Assembly: GCA_016930635.1 (NCBI GenBank)
Contig: JAFGGI010000015.1
Span: 1-64,000, forward strand
DNA from: Sedimentisphaerales bacterium
Lineage (GTDB): Bacteria > Planctomycetota > Phycisphaerae > Sedimentisphaerales > UBA12454
Direction of reading: 5' to 3'
DNA: 64,000 bases
The position numbers and the translations under genes were made by a program. This document shows, in pieces, positions 32,345 to 40,216 of the stretch. Below the pieces are notes generated by a model that saw only the letters and a list, made by a program, of their open reading frames with translations, did no database searches and had not been told where the DNA came from. Numbering within the stretch: position 1 is the stretch's first letter; every line of letters begins with the position of its first letter.

Positions 32345-33235
32345 ATGATTGATAACGACTACTTTGATTCGGCCCGGGATTATTTAGAGTTTTATGATTT
32401 GACCGACGCTAATGTCAGTTATGAACTTGTGCCGTTTGAGTCTGGCCAGTTTAAACTGGCGGGGCATATATTTAATCCCGGCGATTATAAGGCAACGGTT
32501 ATTCTTATTCACGGCTTTATGGGTCATACAGGCCTGATGAGTAAGCTTATCAGGTATCTTATAGAAGCTGGATACGCAGTTGCAGCTTTCGATCTACCCG
32601 GCCATGGCCTGTCCAGCGGGGAGCGTACCGCTATTGACGATTTTTCGCAATACAGCGATTCGCTAAGTGATTTTGTTGATGTTGTAAAGGAACGGCTCGA
32701 TGGGCCTTATCATTTAATAGGTTTCAGTACCGGAGCCTCGACGATAATGGAATATCTCTCTTCAGGTAAAAAAGACTGCTTTGATAAGATGATCTTTGCT
32801 GTCCCTCTGGTCAGAAGTACACACTGGTTCAAGGCGAAGATCAGCTATCAGATGTACAAACTGTTTTTTGATGATGTTGCCAGGCCCTATCGCAAGATAT
32901 CGTCGGATAAGGATTTTATACGATTCGTCCAGTATGAAGATCCGATGAGTGCGAGAAAAGTTTCTCTAAAATGGGTGAAAGCACTTTTCAAATGGAACAG
33001 GAAAATGGCGGATGTGCCGACTGTTAATAGAGAGATACTGATAGTTCAGGGCAAAAAAGACAAGACCGTAGCGTGGGAATATAACGTAGAATTTATCCAG
33101 TCGAAATTCAATAATGCCCAAATAAAATTTATTCCAAAAGCACGACACGAAATATTCAACGAATCAGAAAAAATAAGACAGGAAGTATTTTTAACAATAG
33201 GCAATTATCTTGAGAATAAAGGCAGCAGTGATTAA
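32345..33235 (+). CDS. alpha/beta hydrolase, lysophospholipase/monoacylglycerol lipase type
   Basis: A 296-residue cytoplasmic hydrolase of the serine aminopeptidase S33/Hydrolase_4 group. The oxyanion HGFMGHTG follows a beta strand (LIHG, about 54-57). The nucleophile elbow is GFSTG (Ser128), the acid probably Asp in GKKDKTVAW (near 240), and the base His in ARHEIF (near 263). DLPGHGLSSGER is typical of monoacylglycerol lipases and lysophospholipase PldB. It sits directly before the acyltransferase/acyl-ACP synthetase fusion, so it may supply or remove acyl chains in the same lipid pathway. Confidence 0.87.
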   Translation: MIDNDYFDSARDYLEFYDLTDANVSYELVPFESGQFKLAGHIFNPGDYKATVILIHGFMGHTGLMSKLIRYLIEAGYAVAAFDLPGHGLSSGERTAIDDFSQYSDSLSDFVDVVKERLDGPYHLIGFSTGASTIMEYLSSGKKDCFDKMIFAVPLVRSTHWFKAKISYQMYKLFFDDVARPYRKISSDKDFIRFVQYEDPMSARKVSLKWVKALFKWNRKMADVPTVNREILIVQGKKDKTVAWEYNVEFIQSKFNNAQIKFIPKARHEIFNESEKIRQEVFLTIGNYLENKGSSD

Positions 33236-33276
33236 AATTAAAATCCGGAGATTTATAGAAAAGATGTCCAATTGTG

Positions 33277-33368
33277 TCATTGCGAGCTTGCCCCTTAGGG
33301 GCGGGCGAAGCAATCTCAGGACTCAGAATTGGGATTGCCGCAGTCGCCTCCGGCTTCTTCGCAATGAC
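33277..33368. repeat. 92-bp dispersed palindromic repeat (GTCATTGCGA...TCGCAATGAC)
   Basis: GTCATTGCGA (33277-33286) and TCGCAATGAC (33359-33368) are perfect inverted ends. Inside are GCCCCTTAGGGGC and GAAGCAATCTC. The family half-copy is at 8971-8998. The element lies immediately before the LplT-PlsC-Aas fusion gene and creates a spurious in-frame extension at its N-terminus. Confidence 0.75.
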
Positions 33369-33411
33369 AATGGTAATGTTTTCTACAAAGCAAGATATGG
33401 AGATTTGTGGG

Positions 33412-36400
33412 ATGAATTCGATGGGAACGAAGACAGGTATCTCGTTTAAGTGGCTCAACGCTACACAGTTTCTCGGTGCGCTTAACGATAATATTTTCAA
33501 GCTTTTGACGATTCTGTTTTTGATAAAGCTGCAGGGTGCATCGTCGGCGAGCAATATAACGGCACTTGCCGGGGCGATTTTTGTTGTGCCTTTCCTGCTT
33601 TTCGCAGCATTTGCGGGCAAATTAGCTGACCAGTTCAGTAAACGGAACATAATTATCTGGACTAAAGGCACAGAAGTTGGGGTAATGACCCTCGGCTGTA
33701 TTGCATTTCTTATGGGAAGTACATTCGGTCTTTATGCGGTATTATTTTTGATGGCTGCGCAGAGCACGTTTTTCGCACCGGCCAAATATGGAGTTATCCC
33801 CGAACTGGTCGAAACCGAACAATTGTCAAAGGCAAACGGTTCGCTGGAGGCTCTGACGTATTTAGCTATTGTCATAGGAACCGCACTGGGGCCGTTTTTG
33901 TCGCAGGTAACAGATGGCAATTTCATATTGATGGGAACGATCTGCATTGTGGTTGCGGCTTTGGGTTTTGCGACAAGTTTTCTGATAGAACGAACACCTG
34001 CGGCCGGGGCCAGCGGAAAAGCATCGATATTTTTCCTTCGCGACATCTGGCAAACGATGCGGAGTATCCGCAAGGATAGGGACCTGTTCTTAGCTGTAAT
34101 TGCATCGGCATATTTTTTGCTGATAGGCGGCTTTATCTATTCGAATCTCATTCCTTACGGGATAAGACACCTTGGGCTGTCTGAGGTGCAAAGCGGATAT
34201 TTGTTTGTCATCACGGCAACGGGTATCGGTATCGGTGCATTGCTGGCGGGCAGGCTCTCAGGCAGGAATGTAGAATTCGGTGTCGTACCTTTAGGGGCAA
34301 TTGGAATGACGGCGGCATCGGTCTGGCTTGGTTTCATACCGGGGCTTTATGTTACCTTTGTGCTGGTCTTTATAATGGGGGCAAGTGCTGGATTATTCAT
34401 TGTTCCTATTCATACCTTTATTCAGTTCCAAAGTCCCGCTGCCCAGCGAGGCCAGATACTTGCTGCATCGAACTTTTTAGGCTGGGTTGGCGTGCTTTTC
34501 GCTTCCGGCCTGATCTATTTATTTGCCAGCGTTTGGAAGTTGTCGGCATCACAGATGTTTGTGATTTTGGGCCTGATGACGGTTATACCAACACTTGCGA
34601 CGATTACCCTGCTGCCGGACTTTCTTGTTCGTTTCCTGTGCATACTGCTTACGCGGTTCTGCTATAGCATTAAAATCTACGGCATTGAAAATGTTCCTAT
34701 TAATAAGAGCGCTCTGCTGGTCTGCAATCATGTCTCCTGGGTAGATGCGCTGATAGTGGCATCGACTCAGCAAAGGCGTGTCCGTTTTATTATGGAAAAG
34801 CGCTTTTACAATAAATGGTGGCTAAAGCCCATCGTTAAACTGATGAGAGTTATCCCTATATCAGCCAAGGATTCACCCAAAAAGATCGTTGCCTCGCTTA
34901 GAGATGCCCGCTCAGCGATGGATGAGGGATATCTGGTATGCATATTTGCAGAGGGTATGGTGACCCGCAGCGGTATGATGGGAAGATTCAAAAGCGGATT
35001 CGAGCGGATAATAAAAAACAGCGATTATGAGATCATCCCCGTTTACCTGGGCGGGCTATGGGGCAGTATCTTCAGCTATTACAGCGGCAAGATTTTATCG
35101 ACACTGCCCAGAAGATTTCCATATCCTGTGTCGATTCATTTCGGCAGGCCCTTACCTACGAATTCATCAGCCAGTGAAATAAGACAAAAAGTTGCTGAGC
35201 TTTCCTGTGATTATTTTGACAGTTTAAAATCGCCGCAGAGGTCACTGGTCTATTATTTTATCAAAGCGGCTCGGGCGAATTGGCGAAAAAGATGTCTGTC
35301 AGATTCTATCGGCAAACGTCTTAACTACGGCCAGACATTTACAGCAGGTCTTGCACTTGCTGAAGAAGTAAACAAACTTACAGAAGCCGGTGAGAACGTG
35401 GGAATACTTCTGCCGTCATCTGTAGGCGGAGCACTTGCCAATTTAGCAGTAACTATGTCGAACAGGGTTTCGGTCAATCTGAACTATACCGCCTCTGAAG
35501 AGATAATGAAGTACTCCGTCGAACAGTGCGGCATAAAGTGCATTATATCGTCGCGAAAATTTATAGAAAAAATAGGATTGACCGGCAAGTTAGATAATGT
35601 AGTTTTTCTCGAAGACCTTGCAGCTAAAATCGATAAGCAGGCAAAAATCAAAGCGTATTTAAAAGCGAGATTTTTGCCGGTGCCGCTTTTGACCGGGAAT
35701 ATGCGATGCAATGATGAACTTGCAACAATTATCTTTTCTTCCGGCTCCAGCGGCAGGCCGAAAGGCATTATGCTCAGCCATCATAATATTATTTCGAACA
35801 GCCAGGCTGTACGTATGATAGTTCGAATAAAGCCTGACGACAACCTCTGCGGCGTGCTGCCTTTCTTCCACTCCTTCGGATTCAACTGCAGTTTATGGCT
35901 GCCTCTTATCAGCGGTGTCTCTGTCAGCTATATAGTCAATCCGCTCGATGCACCGGCGGTAGGTAAAAGCGTGCGGGAAAATCACTCGACGATTTTGTTT
36001 GCGCCGCCGACGTTTCTTTCAAAATATGTCAGGCGTGTTGAAAAGGAAGACTTTACCTCTCTGCGGCTGGTAGCTGTAGGAGCGGAAAAACTCAAGGAGA
36101 CCCTTGCCGATGCGTTCGAAGAAAAATTCGGCATCAAATTGATGGAAGGTTACGGAGCTACGGAGCTTTCGCCGGTGGCGTCTTTGAATATTCCTGACGT
36201 TCAGATCGGCAGTGTGCGTCAGAAAGGTACTAAGGAAAGCTCTGTTGGCAGTCCCATTCCGGGTGTAGCGGCAAAGATAGTTAATCCTGAGACACGGCAG
36301 CCCTTGCCGCCTGGCGAAGAAGGCCTGATATTGGTAAAAGGACCGAACGTTATGCAGGGCTATCTTAATATGGAAGAAAAAACCAGCGAAGTGCTAAAGG

Positions 36401-36825
36401 ACGGCTGGTACGACTCCGGCGATATAGGTTATATCGATGCCAACGGCTTTTTAACCATTACCGACAGGCTGTCGCGATTCAGCAAAATAGGCGGCGAAAT
36501 GGTTCCGCACATCGGCGTCGAAGAAGCGTTCGGCAATGCTCTTGGCACAAGCGAACAGTTAGTTGCCATAACATCTGTGCCGGATGAAAAAAAAGGCGAA
36601 GAACTTGTTGTACTTCATCTGCCCAAGGCAGGTTCTGCTAAAGAACTGCATAAGCTTATCTCGCAAAGCTCTGTACCGAACCTCTGGAAACCCAAAGCAG
36701 ATAACTATATCGAAATAGAAGAAATGCCCACGCTCGGCAGCGGAAAATTAGATATATGCAAACTGAAAGAAATCGCATTAGAGGCGAAAAAGTCTAAGCG
36801 AAAATGGTTTGGCCTGAGGAAATAG
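33412..36825 (+). CDS. MFS (LplT-like) - PlsC acyltransferase - acyl-ACP synthetase (Aas) fusion
   Basis: About 1137 residues with three parts. First an MFS domain (about 1-395, QFLGALNDNIFKLL at the start), related to LplT lysophospholipid flippases. Next a PlsC acyltransferase (NHVSWVDALI, the HX4D site near 437, and FAEGMVTRSG). Last an AMP-forming synthetase (IIFSSGSSGRPKGIMLSHHN near 770, GYGATELSP, DSGDIGYIDANGFL). This is the LplT-Aas lysophospholipid re-acylation route in a single chain. Upstream in-frame codons from 33274 come from a repeat; ATG 33412 has GGAG upstream. It ends KWFGLRK, echoed at the end of the next protein. Confidence 0.92.
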   Translation: MNSMGTKTGISFKWLNATQFLGALNDNIFKLLTILFLIKLQGASSASNITALAGAIFVVPFLLFAAFAGKLADQFSKRNIIIWTKGTEVGVMTLGCIAFLMGSTFGLYAVLFLMAAQSTFFAPAKYGVIPELVETEQLSKANGSLEALTYLAIVIGTALGPFLSQVTDGNFILMGTICIVVAALGFATSFLIERTPAAGASGKASIFFLRDIWQTMRSIRKDRDLFLAVIASAYFLLIGGFIYSNLIPYGIRHLGLSEVQSGYLFVITATGIGIGALLAGRLSGRNVEFGVVPLGAIGMTAASVWLGFIPGLYVTFVLVFIMGASAGLFIVPIHTFIQFQSPAAQRGQILAASNFLGWVGVLFASGLIYLFASVWKLSASQMFVILGLMTVIPTLATITLLPDFLVRFLCILLTRFCYSIKIYGIENVPINKSALLVCNHVSWVDALIVASTQQRRVRFIMEKRFYNKWWLKPIVKLMRVIPISAKDSPKKIVASLRDARSAMDEGYLVCIFAEGMVTRSGMMGRFKSGFERIIKNSDYEIIPVYLGGLWGSIFSYYSGKILSTLPRRFPYPVSIHFGRPLPTNSSASEIRQKVAELSCDYFDSLKSPQRSLVYYFIKAARANWRKRCLSDSIGKRLNYGQTFTAGLALAEEVNKLTEAGENVGILLPSSVGGALANLAVTMSNRVSVNLNYTASEEIMKYSVEQCGIKCIISSRKFIEKIGLTGKLDNVVFLEDLAAKIDKQAKIKAYLKARFLPVPLLTGNMRCNDELATIIFSSGSSGRPKGIMLSHHNIISNSQAVRMIVRIKPDDNLCGVLPFFHSFGFNCSLWLPLISGVSVSYIVNPLDAPAVGKSVRENHSTILFAPPTFLSKYVRRVEKEDFTSLRLVAVGAEKLKETLADAFEEKFGIKLMEGYGATELSPVASLNIPDVQIGSVRQKGTKESSVGSPIPGVAAKIVNPETRQPLPPGEEGLILVKGPNVMQGYLNMEEKTSEVLKDGWYDSGDIGYIDANGFLTITDRLSRFSKIGGEMVPHIGVEEAFGNALGTSEQLVAITSVPDEKKGEELVVLHLPKAGSAKELHKLISQSSVPNLWKPKADNYIEIEEMPTLGSGKLDICKLKEIALEAKKSKRKWFGLRK

Positions 36826-36848
36826 AAAACCTGGATTGAAGATAAAAT

Positions 36849-37877
36849 ATGAAAATACAAAAAACAACTTTGGTTTTAGCTGCTTTATGTCTGATGATAT
36901 TTTCGTGCAGCAAAATCTTTGCCGATGTGGAGATTAATCAAAAAGTTGCCGACATTCTCGAATCTTCCGGTTTAAACGAATGGTTGTCTTCACCAATAAA
37001 TGTCTCAAAAGAAGAAAGCGGAATTATCTCTATTGTTGATAAGAGCAATTTTCTCAAGCAATATCTCGTCTCTGACCAAAATGCGATTGCAGAACCCAAT
37101 ATAATAATAGATCCGAATGTACAAATACCATCAACCTGTGACAAAATTGTGATAATAACTCATGGCTGGGTGGAAAAAGCTGAGGATGAAATATCGGCCA
37201 AAATCGCTGACGCAATAAATTCCAAAACCGATCCGAATGAATGGGTCTGCGGATATTTCGACTGGCGGGGTGGCTCGAGATCTGCAAGTCCCGTTAGTTC
37301 ATCTATGTACGCCAGAGATGTTGCCGGGCCTCGATTAGCCGGAGCTGTTTTGAAACTCGGCAAATTCAAACATATCCATTTAATCAGTTTTTCTGCCGGA
37401 AGCTGGGTAATAGATAGTGCTGCAAAAATGATTGCCAAAGAAACAGATGCACAGATTCACTTAACTTTTCTCGATGCGTATGTGCCGATAGAATGGGACG
37501 AATCCGAACTTGGAAATTTTGGAAAATCAAAATCCTGCTGGGTCGAACATTATTACGCTAAAGACATAACTCTTGATTGTACCGAAGTAAATCTTACAAA
37601 TGCATACAATGTTAACATAACAAAAATCGATCCGGGAATATCGGGACATAAATTTCCATTGTTTTGGTATTTAGCAACTATAAATGGTAAATATAGAGCC
37701 GATGGCTTAAGAAGATGGGGCAAATTATTTAATGAGCACAAGGGATTAAAGTATGGTTTTGCCAGGAGCCTGGAATCAGGTCAGGAAAATTGGACCGAGA
37801 GCCTGACTCTGCAAAGAGGCAGTAAAGCGGTAGAACTAAAAAAACCTGGCAAAAAATGGTTTGGTCTGAAAAAATGA
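36849..37877 (+). CDS. exported lipase-like alpha/beta hydrolase
   Basis: A 342-residue protein with an export signal (about 1-25) whose IFSC could be a lipobox. The lipase-type features are IIITHGWVEKAED (oxyanion region, near 101), the nucleophile elbow SFSAGSW (Ser near 181), a following Asp in FLDAYVP (near 210) and His in GHKFPLFWYL (near 266), like the lipase class with HGW. It may act on envelope lipids. The C-terminus KKWFGLKK repeats the end of the preceding fusion protein (KRKWFGLRK), suggesting this gene was added by a duplication of that 3' end. Confidence 0.7.
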   Translation: MKIQKTTLVLAALCLMIFSCSKIFADVEINQKVADILESSGLNEWLSSPINVSKEESGIISIVDKSNFLKQYLVSDQNAIAEPNIIIDPNVQIPSTCDKIVIITHGWVEKAEDEISAKIADAINSKTDPNEWVCGYFDWRGGSRSASPVSSSMYARDVAGPRLAGAVLKLGKFKHIHLISFSAGSWVIDSAAKMIAKETDAQIHLTFLDAYVPIEWDESELGNFGKSKSCWVEHYYAKDITLDCTEVNLTNAYNVNITKIDPGISGHKFPLFWYLATINGKYRADGLRRWGKLFNEHKGLKYGFARSLESGQENWTESLTLQRGSKAVELKKPGKKWFGLKK

Positions 37878-37900
37878 CAATTTTACTATGGTGATGTGCC

Positions 37901-38497
37901 ATGATTTACGGCAAAGAACTTTTAGTGATATTTTTGAGCTATGTGCTTGGATGTATTTCCACGGGTTATTATTTAACATTACTCATCGCCGGCAAGGATA
38001 TCAGGGTCTGCGGTAGCAGCAGTACCGGAGCCAGGAATGTCGGACGAGTATTAGGTAAAAAAGGTTTCGTTCTCGTATTTTTTATCGATGTGGTCAAGGG
38101 TATGTTTGTTGCATGGCTGGGAACGGTTACGCAGATTTGCCATTGGGCAGTATTGGCCTGTCTGGTTGCCGTTTTGCTTGGACATATCCGGCCGATTCAA
38201 TTGAATTTTCACGGCGGTAAAGGATTAGCCATTGCGATCGGTTTTTTACTGGTATTCGATTATTGGATAATCATATGGGCAGGAGTGATTTTCTGTTTAT
38301 GCATGTTTGTTTTAAAGAAGTATGAATTAAGCGCCTTTATTGCCATAGCAATATCACCTTTGATTACTATTTTAACGGGACATTCGCCTATGGATATTTT
38401 AGGGGTTACAATTGCTGCTGTTGTTATATTGCAGGCTCACAGGCGAAATGTAATCAGGTTTCTGCAGGAAATTTCTGCAAAGAAGGTGGGGTTATGA
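37901..38497 (+). CDS. plsY: acyl-phosphate glycerol-3-phosphate acyltransferase PlsY-like
   Basis: A 198-residue multi-pass membrane protein with the three PlsY motifs: GSSSTGARNVGRVLGKKGF (family GSGNPGATNVxR), LGHIRPIQLNFHGGKGLA (the acyl-phosphate/G3P loop) and the C-terminal QAHRRNVIRFLQ. It transfers acyl groups to glycerol-3-phosphate, starting phospholipid synthesis. Motif 1 is divergent (STGAR for NPGAT), so it may be a specialised paralogue. It overlaps the GNAT-aminotransferase gene by 4 nt and follows the lipase-like gene closely. Confidence 0.85.
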   Translation: MIYGKELLVIFLSYVLGCISTGYYLTLLIAGKDIRVCGSSSTGARNVGRVLGKKGFVLVFFIDVVKGMFVAWLGTVTQICHWAVLACLVAVLLGHIRPIQLNFHGGKGLAIAIGFLLVFDYWIIIWAGVIFCLCMFVLKKYELSAFIAIAISPLITILTGHSPMDILGVTIAAVVILQAHRRNVIRFLQEISAKKVGL

Positions 38498-40143
38498 GTA
38501 ATTCGCTTGAGTTTAAAATCGCAACAGAGGGTTGGGAATTTGACCAAATCCATAGGCTTAATTATGAAACATTTGTTGAGGAGATACCTCATTACAATTC
38601 GGAGACGCAGGGGAAAAAAGTTGACAGGTTTCATAATGATAATATTTATGTGATATGTATTAGTAAAGATAAACTTGTAGGAATGCTTGCTGTGCGAAGT
38701 AAAAGACCGTTTTCGCTCGATCAAAAAGTTAGTAATATAGACTCGTATTTGCCGAAGGCAAAATCCATATGTGAGATAAGGCTCCTTGCAGTCAAAAAAG
38801 AATTTCGCCGCAGCAGAGTTCCCTATAAACTTCTTTTGACCGCGGCCCAATATTGCCAAGCCCAGGGACACGATTTGGCGATTATTTCCGGGATACTCAA
38901 TCAGCAGAAGTTGTATAAGCATATGGGATTTGTACCTTTTGGCCCGGTGGTAGGCAAACCAGGCGCCGCTTTTCAGCCAATGTATTTAACAGTTGGAAAA
39001 TATCATGATTCTATTAAACATTCCTGTGATATTGTCCCGCTGGATTATGGAACAAATCTTTTGCCTGGACCGGTTCAAATATCACCTGATGTAAAGGATG
39101 CCTTTAGTACACCGGCCATTTCTCACAGGTCACAGAGCTTTTTGAAAATTCATAAGGATACTCAAAAACATCTTTGCAGACTGGTCAATTCAAAATATGT
39201 TGAAATATTTATGGGTTCCGGCACGTTGGCCAATGATGTAATAGCCGGGCAGTTATCCTTAATCAAAGCAAAAGGATTAATTTTAAGTAATGGAGAATTT
39301 GGCCAGAGGCTTATTAATCAGGCAAAATCCTTTAAGCTTAATTTTGATACTTTATCCCTGTCGTGGGGACAAAAGTTTGATATTGAGGGTATTGCAGAGA
39401 TTTTAGAAAATAATTCCGATGTCGAATGGTTATGGGCAGTTCACTGCGAAACATCAACAGGAATGCTAAATGACTTAGAAATGCTGAAAAGACTCTGCCA
39501 CGATAATAATATATTACTTTGCCTTGATTGTGTCAGTTCTATTGGGACTACTGAGATAGATTTAAGTGATGTTTACTTGGCTTCTGGAGTAAGTGGGAAG
39601 GCATTAGGAGCGTATCCAGGGTTGTCAATGGTCTTTTATAATCATAAACTGCCGCCTTCTACAGGTAGTTTACCGGTATATTTAGATTTAGCCTTGTATT
39701 CTGAAAGAAATGGGGTTCCGTTTACCGTTTCTTCAAATCTTGTCTATGCCTTAAATATTGCTTTGAAAAACTATAACCTTAAAAAAAAGCTGGAGCATGT
39801 TTCTGCAGTTTCCTTGTGGTTTAGAGAAGAACTTGACAAAATCGGGGCACAAGTTGTTGTTCCTCCCCAATATGCCAGCCCGTTCGTAATTACGATCAGT
39901 TTATCTAACAGACTGAATTCTGAAGAGATAGGCAGGCAACTTGAGACTAAAGGGTTTTTGATGAGTTACAAAAGCTCATACCTGCTAAAAAGGAACTGGG
40001 TGCAGATTTGCCTGATGGGGGAATTTTCAAAAGAGAATCTCAGACGCCTATTAGAGACTTTACAGTATGTTTTGATCCCTAAAGTTGAAGTTAAAGAAAT
40101 CCCATTAAAATTACAAAAAGCTGACAGTGTTATTAATCAATAA
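38494..40143 (+). CDS. fusion of GNAT-type acyltransferase and class V aminotransferase
   Basis: A 549-residue two-domain protein. Residues of about 1-180 form a GNAT-like domain with LNYETFVEEIPHYN near the start and EIRLLAVKKEFRRSRVPYKLL, resembling N-acyl amino acid or acyl-homoserine-lactone-type synthases. Residues of about 185-540 are a class V PLP aminotransferase related to alanine-glyoxylate or 2-aminoethylphosphonate aminotransferases: LLPGPVQISPDV, GSGTLANDV, CLDCVSSIG and the PLP lysine in SGVSGKALGAYPG (near 369). It overlaps plsY by 4 nt (ATGA). Joint function in making or attaching an amino-containing lipid head group is an inference. Confidence 0.85.
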   Translation: MSNSLEFKIATEGWEFDQIHRLNYETFVEEIPHYNSETQGKKVDRFHNDNIYVICISKDKLVGMLAVRSKRPFSLDQKVSNIDSYLPKAKSICEIRLLAVKKEFRRSRVPYKLLLTAAQYCQAQGHDLAIISGILNQQKLYKHMGFVPFGPVVGKPGAAFQPMYLTVGKYHDSIKHSCDIVPLDYGTNLLPGPVQISPDVKDAFSTPAISHRSQSFLKIHKDTQKHLCRLVNSKYVEIFMGSGTLANDVIAGQLSLIKAKGLILSNGEFGQRLINQAKSFKLNFDTLSLSWGQKFDIEGIAEILENNSDVEWLWAVHCETSTGMLNDLEMLKRLCHDNNILLCLDCVSSIGTTEIDLSDVYLASGVSGKALGAYPGLSMVFYNHKLPPSTGSLPVYLDLALYSERNGVPFTVSSNLVYALNIALKNYNLKKKLEHVSAVSLWFREELDKIGAQVVVPPQYASPFVITISLSNRLNSEEIGRQLETKGFLMSYKSSYLLKRNWVQICLMGEFSKENLRRLLETLQYVLIPKVEVKEIPLKLQKADSVINQ

Positions 40144-40149
40144 AAAACC

Positions 40150-40176
40150 CCGGCAGTTAACCAGGGTTTTAAAATC
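40150..40176. terminator. terminator between the convergent GNAT-AT and pckG genes
   Basis: AAAACCC, a loop (CGGCAGTTAACCA) and GGGTTTT form an A/T-flanked stem that can act in both directions. Directly to its right, 40181-40206, are telomere-like CCCTAAA units in tandem. Confidence 0.6.
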
Positions 40177-40179
40177 TAT

Positions 40180-40206
40180 ACCCTAAACCCTAAACCCTAC
40201 ACCCTA
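40180..40206. repeat. short CCCTAAA tandem repeat
   Basis: ACCCTAAACCCTAAACCCTA followed by CACCCTAT gives about four heptamer-like units downstream of pckG. It is only seen here in the window. Confidence 0.6.
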
Positions 40207-40216
40207 TATCCTGATA

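Noticed and set aside
33274-33411. The 46 extra N-terminal codons of the LplT-PlsC-Aas frame as real protein
   Set aside because: They are encoded by a dispersed palindromic repeat and lack homology to the MFS start; ATG 33412 has a better ribosome site.
40180-40206. CCCTAAA tandem units as evidence for eukaryotic or linear-replicon telomeres
   Set aside because: Only about four units lie between two ordinary bacterial convergent genes; no chromosome end is present.
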